Source: an uncultured Collinsella sp.
GTDB lineage: Bacteria > Actinomycetota > Coriobacteriia > Coriobacteriales > Coriobacteriaceae
Reading direction: 5' to 3'
DNA: 64,000 nucleotides
NCBI GenBank assembly: GCA_959023295.1
Contig: CAUFBM010000001.1
Coordinates: forward strand, 1 to 64,000
The position numbers and the translations under genes are program-made. How positions within the stretch are numbered: position 1 is the stretch's first letter; each line of letters begins with the position of its first letter. This document shows positions 44,530-53,446 of the stretch, one piece after another. Below the pieces are notes generated by a model. The model saw only the letters and a list, made by a program, of their open reading frames with translations, searched no databases and was not told the origin of the DNA.

Positions 44530-45657
44530 TTAGACCGGCGCAAGGCCGATTCCGGCCCGCAGAGCGTTGAGCCAAGCGGCCTGACGCTTGCGATAGCCCT
44601 TGATGCGATATCGGAATCGGACTCCTGCGAGTCGATGCATCGTTTGGGCGAAGGCTTCGAGTGCAACAAGGTCTTTCATTTGGTCGCGATTGATAACCAG
44701 GACGTGGGTGCCCATTGCCTTGAGGCCATTATTTCGATTGCCATCGTGGATGCGAGCGTTTTGAAGCTCATGCCCAATTCCGTTGTATTCGTTGTCGACT
44801 CCGGCGGCCGGGCAATATAGGTCGCAGATGGCGTAAGGGATGCCGGAGGACATGTTAACCGCAAGAGTGTCGAAGTCGATTCGATAGTTGAGTAGCAGGC
44901 CTCCCATGGGCAGGCTGCAACATCCGAATCCGCCAAAGCGCATGGGCGCTCCGAGAACGGCTAACATTAGGGATTCGGCTGGGGATGCAGATCCGGGTCG
45001 GGCAAGCTTGACTGCCGTGCGAAACGAGGTGTATGAGCTACTTTTGGCGAAGCGCGCGACCGCCTCGAGATCTTCGATGGTCGTGGCGGGCTCGCATTTG
45101 TAGTGCGCCTGTTCGTAGCGGGTTTCGTTCTGCTGTTTGGCTGCCGACTGGCCGCCCAGGCAATCAAGATCGCCCGTCGCTGCGCAGCTATCGCCCTTGG
45201 GCCAGATGTCGTCATAGGCGATGGGGTAGGTTGCCTCGGGCGGAAGGGAGTAGGTTCCGAGCAGCTCCATAAGGAGCATCAAGGTTTTGGCGACCGATTC
45301 ATTTTTAGAACAAAGCATGGCTGTCATGGCAGGAGACGTTGCGTAGATGTCGGCCTCGACGTGCATAATTGCACCTTCAGGAAGCGGAGCGGAGAGAATA
45401 TGCTGAAGAAGTCGCTTGTCGGGGCGTCTGTTGTCTTCGTTTGAAACGAGAAGATCGAGTAGTTCGGAATCATCTTCATTCCAGGCGTCGAGTATCGAAA
45501 GTGCGCCAAAGTCTATCGCGTCATTATTGGGAATGCAGCTAGCCAAGGCCTGTGCTTGCTGTTCACTATCAACGGAGTCCCAGGGTAGGGCAGAGTACGA
45601 CCGTCGTGCGCGACGAATTGCGCGGAGGGCGGAGAAATGTGAAATCACGGTCGTCAT
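44530..45657 (-). CDS. Unknown protein with C-terminal endonuclease-like domain
   Basis: A 375-residue protein I cannot name. The C-terminal third (about 265-350) has ICDLYCPAAGVDNEYNGIGHE, then a D..R.N..LKAMG segment and THVLVINRDQMKD, a pattern like DUF559/Vsr-type PD-(D/E)XK endonuclease folds. The N-terminal 200 residues resemble nothing I know, though this layout is reminiscent of AbiEi-like or orphan endonuclease proteins in actinobacteria. No ribosome-binding site precedes ATG 45657; TTATAG ends three bases upstream, so translation may be leaderless. It is flanked by MITE-like elements. Confidence 0.6.
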   Translation of the reverse strand: MTTVISHFSALRAIRRARRSYSALPWDSVDSEQQAQALASCIPNNDAIDFGALSILDAWNEDDSELLDLLVSNEDNRRPDKRLLQHILSAPLPEGAIMHVEADIYATSPAMTAMLCSKNESVAKTLMLLMELLGTYSLPPEATYPIAYDDIWPKGDSCAATGDLDCLGGQSAAKQQNETRYEQAHYKCEPATTIEDLEAVARFAKSSSYTSFRTAVKLARPGSASPAESLMLAVLGAPMRFGGFGCCSLPMGGLLLNYRIDFDTLAVNMSSGIPYAICDLYCPAAGVDNEYNGIGHELQNARIHDGNRNNGLKAMGTHVLVINRDQMKDLVALEAFAQTMHRLAGVRFRYRIKGYRKRQAAWLNALRAGIGLAPV

Positions 45658-45820
45658 AGCTATAACGTACTAAGTTGGCGGCAGAATGCGACCGCCATAC
45701 CGTTCTTTTCGCTCAGCGGGGCGCTGTGCGCCATGAACGGCTGGGTGTTATGAAATCGGTGGAATCGGTTGAGGGGATTGCAGGAAATTGAGCTCTGCCG
45801 CGAAGGTTGACGATAGCTAC

Positions 45821-46022
45821 TGGACAGTTAGTTCAGATACGTATAAGGCGACGGGCATTCGAGGCGTTTCTAAGGGCCTTCGAGGGTGATTTGAGGGTAA
45901 ATATGCGGCGGTTGTACTCGAAAACGATGAGCTTTGGGCGGCATGGCATCCGCCGGGGAGCTCAGAAGGCTCCGAACGGCCCTTTGGGGCTTTAAAAAAT
46001 ACGTATCTGAACCAATTGTCCA
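45821..46022. mobile_element. MITE-like element 2, 202 bp
   Basis: Ends match element 1: TGGACAGTTAGTTCAGATAC on the left, and TGGACAATTGGTTCAGATAC reading inward from the right (two differences). The interior is unrelated to element 1 but has its own inverted segments (AAGGGCC/GGCCCTT). No coding capacity. Confidence 0.7.
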
Positions 46023-46043
46023 GGGAAGGTTGGCGAGGGATAG

Positions 46044-46076
46044 AAAAAGGGCCGGAAGCGAGCTTCCGACCCTTTA
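46044..46076 (-). terminator. Terminator after prs
   Basis: AAAGGGCCGGAAGC pairs with GCTTCCGACCCTTT (one G-T pair), short loop, with a T run on the minus strand. Confidence 0.85.
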
Positions 46077-46108
46077 AAAGCATCAAAGATGATGCGATGC
46101 GCGTTGGA

Positions 46109-47095
46109 CTACAGCGCGAAGTCGCCGCCGACGAGCGTGGAGACGGGCTCCTCGTGGTAAACGGCGGAGATGGCCTGAGCGAACTCCTCGGCGACCGAGA
46201 TGGTCTTGATCTTGCCGCCGACCTCGACGGGAATGGCGTCGGTGACGAGGCACTCGACGATCGGGGCGTCGTTCAGACGCTCGATGGCCGGACCGGAGAA
46301 GATGCCGTGGGTGGCGCAGACGTAGATGTCGCCAGCGCCCATAGCCTTGAGCTCCTTGACGTTGGCGCACAGGGTGCCAGCGGTGTCGATCATGTCGTCG
46401 TTGATGATGCAGGTCTTGCCCTTGATGTCACCGATGATGCCCATGACCTCGGCGGCGTTGTGGCGCGGACGGCCCTTGTGGGCGATGGCCAGGTCGCAGC
46501 CGAGCATGTCGGACAGCTTCTTGGCGGCCTTGGCGCGGCCCACGTCGGGGGAGACGACAACCAGGTTGTCGGTGTCGAAGTTCATGGCGTTGTAGTACTG
46601 GCCAAACAGCGGCAGTGCGGACAGGTGGTTGACCGGGATATCAAAGAAGCCCTGGATCTGACCCTGGTGCAGGTCGAGGGTGATGATGCGGTCGACGCCG
46701 GCGCGCTCGAGCAGGTTGGCGACGAGGCGGGCGGTGATGGGCTCGCGCGGGCCGGCCTTGCGGTCCTGGCGGGCATAGCCGTAGTGGGTGATGACGGCGG
46801 TGATGGAGCGGGCGGATGCGCGCTTGGCAGCGTCGGTGGCGATGAGCAGCTCCATGAGCATGTCGTTGACGTTGCCGCCGGCCACGGACTGAATCAGGAA
46901 GACGTCGGCGCCGCGGACGGTCTCGTCGTAGCGGGCGTAAATCTCACCGTTGGCGAACTGCTTTAGCGTAAGGCCCGAAAGCTCGACCCCAAGGTACTCA
47001 GCGATCTTCTGAGCGAGGGGACGGTTGGAGGAACCGGAATACACGCGGATGGACTTGCGCATATTCTCCGACTTCTCGGGATCATTAATCGGCAT
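46109..47095 (-). CDS. prs: Ribose-phosphate pyrophosphokinase
   Basis: A 328-residue enzyme that makes PRPP from ribose 5-phosphate and ATP, feeding the purine genes of this window, pyrimidines, His and Trp. It starts IRVYSGSSNRPLAQKIAEYL, has the flexible loop YARQDRKAGPREPI, DLHQGQIQGFF, and the PRPP loop CIINDDMIDTAGTL. Length is normal. ATG 47095 is preceded by AAAGGAGAAGGG on its strand. glmU lies upstream on the same strand after a terminator, a common pair. Confidence 0.97.
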   Translation of the reverse strand: MPINDPEKSENMRKSIRVYSGSSNRPLAQKIAEYLGVELSGLTLKQFANGEIYARYDETVRGADVFLIQSVAGGNVNDMLMELLIATDAAKRASARSITAVITHYGYARQDRKAGPREPITARLVANLLERAGVDRIITLDLHQGQIQGFFDIPVNHLSALPLFGQYYNAMNFDTDNLVVVSPDVGRAKAAKKLSDMLGCDLAIAHKGRPRHNAAEVMGIIGDIKGKTCIINDDMIDTAGTLCANVKELKAMGAGDIYVCATHGIFSGPAIERLNDAPIVECLVTDAIPVEVGGKIKTISVAEEFAQAISAVYHEEPVSTLVGGDFAL

Positions 47096-47238
47096 TACCC
47101 TTCTCCTTTATACATCGAATGCCATATAGATGCCTTTTTGCATTGTAACCGTGCGGCGGGGTTAATCGGGTCTTGATAACGTCTTTACCGTCAACGGACA
47201 CGAACCGACCACTCATCCGGTCGCGCAGGTCACGATAG

Positions 47239-47272
47239 AAAAAGGAGCCGTCCCCATGGAACAGCTCCTTTT
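47239..47272 (-). terminator. Terminator between glmU and prs
   Basis: AAAAGGAGC/GCTCCTTTT stem with a 15-nt loop; T-rich on the minus strand. Lies 15 nt after the glmU stop. Confidence 0.75.
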
Positions 47273-47287
47273 GTGCTTGGTGAAACG

Positions 47288-48700
47288 TTATGCCTCGTCG
47301 TCCTCGTGCAGACGACGGCGATAATCGGCGGCCCAGCCCTCAATATTTACCTGACGGGCGCGGCCCAGACCGAGTGCGTCGGCCGGGACCGGCTCGGTGA
47401 TGACGGAGCCGGCGGCCACGAGCGCACCGTCGCCAATCTGGGCGGGCGCGACCATCATGGTGTCAGAACCGATGAAGGCATCCTTGCCGATGACGGTCTT
47501 GTGCTTGTGGACGCCGTCGTAGTTGCAGGTGATAGAGCCCGCGCCTACGTTGACGCCGGAGCCCATGGTGGTGTCGCCGATGTAGGACAGGTGGGGCACC
47601 TTGGAACCCTCGCCGATCGTGGACTTCTTGATTTCCACGTGCGTACCGGCCTTGGAGCCGTCGAGCATGTGGGTGCCCGGGCGCAGGTAGGCGCGCGGGC
47701 CGCAGTCGACGCCGTTCTCGATGACGGCCTCGATGGCGATGGTCTCATCGATGATGCAGCCGCTGCCGACGGTGGTGTCGGTGAGGCGGCTGTTGGGGCC
47801 GAGCTGGCACTCCTCGCCCACGGTGACGTGACCGATCAGATGCGTCTGCGGCCACACGACGGTGTCGCGGCCGATGGTGGCGTCGGGACCGATCCAGGCC
47901 TGCGTGGGGTCGATGAACGTGACGCCTTCTGCCATCCAGTGCTCGTTGATGCGGTCGCGCGCGATGGCGGTGAGCTGCGCGAGCTGGATGCGGCTGTTGA
48001 CGCCCAGGCCGTCGCGGTAGTCGTCGCAGTGGAAGATGGAGACTGCCTGGCCGTGACCCTTGAGGATTTCGAGCATGTCGGGCAGGTAGTACTCGGACTG
48101 CGCGTTGTCGTTGCCGATCTCGTTAATGTGGGCGGCAAGCTGCGCGCCGTCGAAGGCGTAGCAGCCGGCGTTGCACTCCAGCAGCGTGGCGGCCTGCTCG
48201 GGCGTGCAGTCCTTCTGCTCGATGATGCGCTCGATCTGACCATCGGCGCCCAGCTTGATGCGGCCGTAGCCAAAAGGATCGGGCGGGGTCATGGTCATGA
48301 CGGTGCAGGCGAGCTCGCCGGTGGCGACGGTCTGCGCGAACTTGGCGACGGTGTCGGCGGTGATGAGCGGCAGGTCACCGTTGAGCACGACGACGGGGCC
48401 TTGCGCGATGCCGCAGGCCTCGAGCGCGACCTTGACGGCATGGCCGGTGCCCAGGCGCTCGGTCTGCTCGACGCACTCGACTTTGGTGGCGCTGTTGGCG
48501 TAGGCGCCATCGATGAGGGCGCGCATCTCGTCGGCGTGGCTGCCGATGACGACCACGACGCGGCTGCAGCCGGCCTTGATGGTGGCGTCGACGATCCACT
48601 GAACCATGGGCTTGCCTAGAATCTTGTGCGAAACCTTGCAGTGGTTCGACTTCATGCGGGTGCCCTCGCCGGCGGCGAGGATAATTGCGGTTGCGTCCAT
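47288..48700 (-). CDS. glmU: Bifunctional GlmU (UDP-GlcNAc pyrophosphorylase / acetyltransferase)
   Basis: A 470-residue enzyme that makes UDP-N-acetylglucosamine for peptidoglycan. The uridyltransferase half starts ATAIILAAGEGTRMKSNHCKVSHKILGKPM. The left-handed beta-helix acetyltransferase half has hexapeptide repeats and the catalytic region RPGTHMLDGSKAGTHVEIKKS and YIGDTTMGSGVNVGAGSITCNYDG. ATG 48700 follows AGGAGA by 5 nt; a 75-codon upstream extension of the frame has no site and looks unrelated. Length is typical. Confidence 0.97.
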   Translation of the reverse strand: MDATAIILAAGEGTRMKSNHCKVSHKILGKPMVQWIVDATIKAGCSRVVVVIGSHADEMRALIDGAYANSATKVECVEQTERLGTGHAVKVALEACGIAQGPVVVLNGDLPLITADTVAKFAQTVATGELACTVMTMTPPDPFGYGRIKLGADGQIERIIEQKDCTPEQAATLLECNAGCYAFDGAQLAAHINEIGNDNAQSEYYLPDMLEILKGHGQAVSIFHCDDYRDGLGVNSRIQLAQLTAIARDRINEHWMAEGVTFIDPTQAWIGPDATIGRDTVVWPQTHLIGHVTVGEECQLGPNSRLTDTTVGSGCIIDETIAIEAVIENGVDCGPRAYLRPGTHMLDGSKAGTHVEIKKSTIGEGSKVPHLSYIGDTTMGSGVNVGAGSITCNYDGVHKHKTVIGKDAFIGSDTMMVAPAQIGDGALVAAGSVITEPVPADALGLGRARQVNIEGWAADYRRRLHEDDEA

Positions 48701-48890
48701 GTGATCTCCTGTTACGTTATAGAGACGTGTGTTTGGAAACGATACACGGCGCAATATGATACCGCAGGCATATGATGAGCGCGTAACGATTGATGCGCGG
48801 CAGCTGAGGCTTGGGCCGGCGGTACGGCGTTTGCGCTGGTTGTGTATGGTGGCGGCGCTGCGGCGTTGACGTTTGAGCGAGGGGATGGGG

Positions 48891-49784
48891 ATGCCCGTGG
48901 ACACCATGCGAGAGGAATCGGGCAACGAACCCGTCGCGGCATTTTCGATGTCGCATCCGGCGGTGCCGGCGCTCTACATGGTGCTGACGTTGGGGCTCAC
49001 CATGTTCTCGATGCAACCGGTGCTGATTGCGCTATCGCTTGCGGGCGGGTTGGCGTACGGGCTTGCGACGCGCGGTGTTGCGCGCACGTTGGGCGCGCTT
49101 CGCTGGCAGCTGCCGGTGATTTTGATCATTGCGGTGCTCAATCCGCTGTTTAGTGCATCGGGCTCGACGGAGCTGTTTCGTATTGGCATGCGTGCGGTGT
49201 ATCTAGAGAGCATGGTTTACGGCCTGTGCATGGGCGGGCTGTTCGTGGCGAGCGTGCTGTGGTTTGAGGCCGCGGCGTCGATGCTTAGCTACGACAAGGT
49301 GCTTGCGCTTCTGGGTAACGCCGCGCCGGTGATCGCGCTCATGATCTCGATGTGCATGCGGCTTATTCCGCAGTTTTTGCGCCGCGGTCGTACGGTACTG
49401 GCGGTGCAGGATGCGATTGATGTGCCGGGGCGTGCGCCGGCTGACCCCGTGCGTTCGCGTTTGCGCGCATCGAGCGTGTTGATGGGCTGGGGCATGGAAG
49501 ATTCGCTGGAGCGCGCGGACGCCATGCGCTCCCGTGGGTGGGGCGCCGCGACGCGTCGCACGACGTACGCGCGGTATCGGCTGGGGCGCGGCAATGTTGC
49601 CGCGCTGGTTGGACTTGTGCTGTTTGGTGTGGCCACGGCGGCAGTGGCATGGACCGCGACGATGCAGTATTCGTTTTACCCGCAACTATCGGTGCCGGCG
49701 CCGTGGCCAGGCTATGTTGTATACGCGGCCTGGATGGCGCTGCCCTGTGTGCTGCACGCGATTGACGAGAAGAGGTTTGGCTGA
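48891..49784 (+). CDS. ECF transporter T component (EcfT/CbiQ family)
   Basis: A 297-residue membrane protein that couples ATP hydrolysis to the substrate-binding S component. About six helices, with the two conserved Ala-Arg-Gly-like coupling motifs represented by LERADAMRSRGWG and the upstream MRLIPQFLRRGRTV. The start is uncertain: ATG 48891 has GAGGGG at 8 nt; TTG 48873, ATG 48885 and ATG 48906 are alternatives. Its stop overlaps the ATPase start by 1 nt, so the three transporter genes form one operon. Confidence 0.88.
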   Translation: MPVDTMREESGNEPVAAFSMSHPAVPALYMVLTLGLTMFSMQPVLIALSLAGGLAYGLATRGVARTLGALRWQLPVILIIAVLNPLFSASGSTELFRIGMRAVYLESMVYGLCMGGLFVASVLWFEAAASMLSYDKVLALLGNAAPVIALMISMCMRLIPQFLRRGRTVLAVQDAIDVPGRAPADPVRSRLRASSVLMGWGMEDSLERADAMRSRGWGAATRRTTYARYRLGRGNVAALVGLVLFGVATAAVAWTATMQYSFYPQLSVPAPWPGYVVYAAWMALPCVLHAIDEKRFG

Positions 49785-51238
49785 TGGCTCGGTTGGACGG
49801 GAGTATGATGGCGGGCGCGGCGTGCGGCTCGGATGCGCCGGCGATTGAAGTGCGGGGTCTGCGCTTTGCCTACCCCGGGGCCGAGGTGCCAGTGTTCGAG
49901 GAGCTTGATTGGCGTGTTCCCCAAGGGGCGTTTGCACTGCTCGTTGGCGGTACCGGGTCGGGCAAGTCGACGCTGCTCTCGCTGCTCAAGCCCGAGATCG
50001 CGCCGACGGGTGAATGCGCTGGCGAGCTGCGCGTGCTGGGCGAGAGCGTTGCCGACATGGACGTTCGGGCGTCCGCGGAGCGCGTGGGCTATGTGTTTCA
50101 GGACCCCGAGAATCAGATCGCGTGCGAGACCGTGTGGCACGAGATGGCGTTTGGCCTGGAAAACCTAGGCATGTCGCGTGACGAGATGCGCCGTCGCGTG
50201 GCCGAGACCAGCTATTTCTTTGGGTTGGAGGATTGGCTCCACCGCGATACCGATACGCTTTCGGGCGGACGCAAACAGCTGCTGTCGCTGGCGGCTGTGC
50301 TGGCGTTGCGCCCACGCGTGCTGCTGCTCGACGAGCCCACGTCCCAACTGGATCCCGTTGCCGAGAAGAGTTTTCTGCATGCGCTGTTTCGCGTGAATCG
50401 CGAGTTGGGTTGCACGGTTGTTGTGGCAACGCACCAGCCGCGCCCGATGCTCGAATACGCGACGTGCGCGTACCGGATTGAGGGCTGTCGCGTGTGCGAG
50501 GTGGCTGACCTAGCGAGTTTAGGTAGTCGCGAGGGACTTTTGGCTTTGGACTCTTGCTGGCCCGTGCAGGTGGCGGCGACGAGTGCGGCGGCAGCTATTC
50601 GCGAGGGCTGGTTTCGCTACGATAGCGCGTCCGGCTGGGTGCTGCGCGGGCTCGATGCGGCGTTCTCGGCTGGCGCGGTGCATGCGGTTGTTGGCGGTAA
50701 CGGCTGCGGGAAGTCGACAATGCTTTCGGTGCTGGCCAAGACGGTCAAGTTGCAGCGTGGCCGCATGGTGCGCGGAGCGGCCTCGGCGGCGCTGCTGCCT
50801 CAGAATCCCAAGGCGTTGCTGGTTGCCGAGACGGTGCGTGACGAGCTGATGGAATGGGCTTCGACCTGCGGATATGACGAGGCTGTGGCGCGGGAGCACG
50901 CGGCGAGCCTGGGGCTGTCGGGCCTGGATGGGCGCCACCCGTACGATCTTTCGGGCGGACAACGTCAACTGCTTGCGTTGGCAAAGCTGCTTCTGATTGG
51001 CCCCGAGCTGCTATTGCTCGATGAGCCCACCAAGGGTTTGGACCTGGCCAGTCGCCGCATCATCGCTCGCGCCCTGCGTGACCATGCAGAGGCTGGCGGC
51101 ACCGTCATCATGGCCACGCACGATCTGGATTTTGCCGAGCAGGTTGCCGATGACATTGCCATGATGTTTGACGGTGAGATTGCCTGCATGGAGCCGCCGG
51201 CCGACTTTTTTGCCGACAACGTGTTTTATAGGGCGTGA
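49784..51238 (+). CDS. ECF transporter ATPase with two fused ATP-binding domains
   Basis: A 484-residue fusion of two ABC ATPases, equivalent to EcfA1 and EcfA2. First domain: Walker A GGTGSGKST (about 55-63), signature LSGGRKQLLSLAAVLAL, Walker B VLLLDEPTSQLDP. Second domain (from about 265): Walker A GGNGCGKST, signature LSGGQRQLLALAKLLL, Walker B LLLLDEPTKGLDLA, H-loop MATHDLDFAEQ. ATG 49784 shares a base with the EcfT stop codon. Most ECF ATPases are separate proteins; fused forms are known but less common. Confidence 0.92.
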   Translation: MARLDGSMMAGAACGSDAPAIEVRGLRFAYPGAEVPVFEELDWRVPQGAFALLVGGTGSGKSTLLSLLKPEIAPTGECAGELRVLGESVADMDVRASAERVGYVFQDPENQIACETVWHEMAFGLENLGMSRDEMRRRVAETSYFFGLEDWLHRDTDTLSGGRKQLLSLAAVLALRPRVLLLDEPTSQLDPVAEKSFLHALFRVNRELGCTVVVATHQPRPMLEYATCAYRIEGCRVCEVADLASLGSREGLLALDSCWPVQVAATSAAAAIREGWFRYDSASGWVLRGLDAAFSAGAVHAVVGGNGCGKSTMLSVLAKTVKLQRGRMVRGAASAALLPQNPKALLVAETVRDELMEWASTCGYDEAVAREHAASLGLSGLDGRHPYDLSGGQRQLLALAKLLLIGPELLLLDEPTKGLDLASRRIIARALRDHAEAGGTVIMATHDLDFAEQVADDIAMMFDGEIACMEPPADFFADNVFYRA

Positions 51239-51242
51239 TGGG

Positions 51243-51956
51243 ATGACGGATTATCGCGTCGCGCGCCTACTCGCAAAACTGGAGATCCCGCTGCTGCTGG
51301 CGGTGCCAGCGGTGATGGCTGCGGCGTTGCTAGCGGGCGTTGAGCAGGCGGCGCTCGCCATGCTTGTCGTGGTAGCGCTGGTGCTCGCGCTGTTCTTTGC
51401 GGGCTACGAGGCGTCGCGACCTGGCCTGCGCCAGATTATGCCAACGCTGGTTTTGGCGGCGTTGGCCGCGGCGGGGCGCATCTTGTTTGGCCCCATTCCC
51501 GACTTTAAACCCGTGAGCGCCATCGCCATTATCGCCGGGGCGACGCTCGGTCGTCGTAACGGCTTTATGGTCGGCGCGCTGGCGGCGCTGACCAGCAATT
51601 TCTTTTTTGGGCAGGGCATGTGGACGCCATGGCAGATGTATGCCTGGGGTCTGGTTGGCTATGTTGGCGGTGCACTGGCGCATGCGGGTGCTTTTGATCG
51701 CGCCGATGGTACCGTGCGCATGCCGGCGCTGATGGCGTACGGCTTTGCGTCGGGCCTGCTCTACGGCGTTGTGATCAACGCCTACGACATCATCGGTTTT
51801 GTGCAGCCGCTCACGTGGGCGGGCGCCGCGGCGCGTCTTGCCACGGCAGTGCCGTTCGATATCACACACGGCCTCGCGACCTGTGTGTTCTTGGCCGCCC
51901 TGTACAAGCCCTGGTGTCGCCGCATCAACCGAGTCGTCGTGAAGTACGGACTGTAG
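51243..51956 (+). CDS. ECF transporter S component, vitamin-binding (substrate unproven)
   Basis: A 237-residue membrane protein with six hydrophobic segments. The segment GRILFGPIPDFKPVSAIAIIAG, then GATLGRRNGFMVGALAALTSNFFFGQGMWTPWQM, resembles S components of the CbrT/cobalamin-like group. The substrate is inferred weakly. ATG 51243 starts 4 nt after the ATPase stop; a longer frame from 51168 overlaps the ATPase and is rejected. It completes a self-contained ECF cassette. No riboswitch was recognised upstream of the operon. Confidence 0.8.
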   Translation: MTDYRVARLLAKLEIPLLLAVPAVMAAALLAGVEQAALAMLVVVALVLALFFAGYEASRPGLRQIMPTLVLAALAAAGRILFGPIPDFKPVSAIAIIAGATLGRRNGFMVGALAALTSNFFFGQGMWTPWQMYAWGLVGYVGGALAHAGAFDRADGTVRMPALMAYGFASGLLYGVVINAYDIIGFVQPLTWAGAAARLATAVPFDITHGLATCVFLAALYKPWCRRINRVVVKYGL

Positions 51957-51996
51957 GGCTGGTTGCGCCGAGGCGAGAATCAATACTGCCGAAGTA

Positions 51997-52162
51997 CCAT
52001 TTCAAAACTATGCCGGTTTACGGGGCTAGATTGGCACGGGCAGACCATACCGGCTTTTTTCGAAATAGAGCAAGCCATTCACCTGCGGTTTTATTATTTC
52101 GGAATTGCGTATGGTTGGGGGTTCGCGATTCAGCCCCGTAAACCGGCATAGTTTTGGAATGG
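51997..52162. repeat. Structured intergenic element, family 2, copy A
   Basis: Arms 51997-52027 and 52132-52162 are complementary over 31 bp with one mismatch. The inner segment includes GACCAT, CGAAATAGAGCAAGCC, CACCTGCGGTTTTATT and TGGTTGGGGGT. Copy B at 52262-52413 has the same inner boxes in the same order but unrelated arms. Confidence 0.8.
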
Positions 52163-52261
52163 CCGGCTGATATGACGGGCGTCGTGACCCTCAAGAGCCT
52201 AGTTGATCCGTTTTCTTCTGTCCCCAGACGTCCCCAGGGAATCGGTTGACGGCGCTCGCCG

Positions 52262-52413
52262 CGAAACTGGCCCATCTACTACGTTTAACCTGACGCCCCT
52301 GACCATGATCGCGTTTCATGAAAAACAGCAGGCTTTCTACCTGCGGTTTTCTTTTTGCGTTGTTCGCTGTGGTTGAGGGTAGTGGCTTAAACGTAGTAGA
52401 TGGGCCAGTTCCG
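52262..52413. repeat. Structured intergenic element, family 2, copy B
   Basis: Arms 52262-52288 and 52387-52413 are complementary over 27 bp with one mismatch. The core GACCATGATCGCGTTTCATG, AACAGCAGG, TACCTGCGGTTTTCTTTTT, TGGTTGAGGGT aligns with copy A. GCAGG-loop-CCTGC followed by TTTT makes a small terminator-like hairpin within. Both copies lie in the 536-nt gap between the ECF operon and xth. Confidence 0.8.
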
Positions 52414-52492
52414 TGGCGGGCGGGCCGCGCGGATGTCCTCGCGAGGTGAAAATGACCCCCCTGTCCCTCCGTCCCCGAGGGGTCGGTTGGGG

Positions 52493-53311
52493 CTAGAGCT
52501 CTAGCGTGAGGGTGACGGGGCAGTGATCGCTGCCGAAGATGTCGCCGCGGATACCGGTGTCGCGCACATTGTCGGCGATTGCATCACTTACCAGAAAATA
52601 ATCGATGCGCCAGCCGGCGTTGTTCTTGCGGGCATTAAAGCGATAGCTCCACCAGCTGTAGACGCCCTCGACGTCAGGGTTTGCCGCGCGCCAGGTATCG
52701 GTGAAGCCGGCGTTGAGCAGCTCGGTAAACTTGCCGCGTTCCTCGTCCGAAAAGCCGGCGTTGCCGCGGTTGGACTTGGGGTTCTTAAGGTCGATCTCCT
52801 CATGCGCCACATTAAAGTCGCCGCAGGTTACGACGGGCTTGCCGGTCTCGCGTTCAAGTGCGCTCAAAAAGCCGCGATAGGCATCGTCCCAGGCCATGCG
52901 TACATCGATGCGTGCGAGCTCATTTTGGGCGTTAGGTGTGTAGACATCCACAAACCAAAACTTGTCGAACTCGAGCGCGCAGACGCGGCCCTCGGTCGCG
53001 GCTTGAGCGACGAGCTCGGCTGCCTTGCCCTCGCCGGCGTAGGGTAGCAATGCGTCGGCGCGTAGCACGCGCAGCGGTTTTTGGCGGCTAAAGACCGCTG
53101 TGCCCGAATAGCCTTTACGCTCGGCGTAGCTCCAGGTTTGGTGATAGCCGGGCAGATCAATATCGACCTGGCCCTCCTGCAGTTTGGTCTCCTGCAGCGC
53201 CAGGATATCGACGCCGAGCTCCTGCGCGATTTGGATAAAGCTCGGGTCCTTTTTGAGCACGGCGCGCAGGCCGTTGACGTTCCACGAGGCGAAAGTGTAA
53301 GTCTGAGGCAT
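52493..53311 (-). CDS. xth: Exodeoxyribonuclease III family DNA repair enzyme
   Basis: A 272-residue AP endonuclease/3'-exonuclease of the ExoIII family for base-excision repair. Motifs: FASWNVNGLRAVLKKDP (N-terminal Asn), DILALQETKL (metal Glu), GYHQTWSYAERKGYSGTAVFSR, VVTCGDFNVAHEEIDL (catalytic Asp/Asn), and the ending GSDHCPVTLTLEL (catalytic His). Length is normal. ATG 53311 follows AAAGGACACC. It is divergent from the sirtuin gene and has a repeat-rich region downstream. Confidence 0.96.
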   Translation of the reverse strand: MPQTYTFASWNVNGLRAVLKKDPSFIQIAQELGVDILALQETKLQEGQVDIDLPGYHQTWSYAERKGYSGTAVFSRQKPLRVLRADALLPYAGEGKAAELVAQAATEGRVCALEFDKFWFVDVYTPNAQNELARIDVRMAWDDAYRGFLSALERETGKPVVTCGDFNVAHEEIDLKNPKSNRGNAGFSDEERGKFTELLNAGFTDTWRAANPDVEGVYSWWSYRFNARKNNAGWRIDYFLVSDAIADNVRDTGIRGDIFGSDHCPVTLTLEL

Positions 53312-53446
53312 GGTGTCCTTTCGACGGGGTTGGCAGGCTTAAGATTAGCGCAACAGGGACGGGGTGGGCTCCGCGCGTGCCGACTCAAAGGCCGCATGCT
53401 GGGACGTCGCCCAACGCTGCCCGACCAACAAGGACGGAGGACTCAT

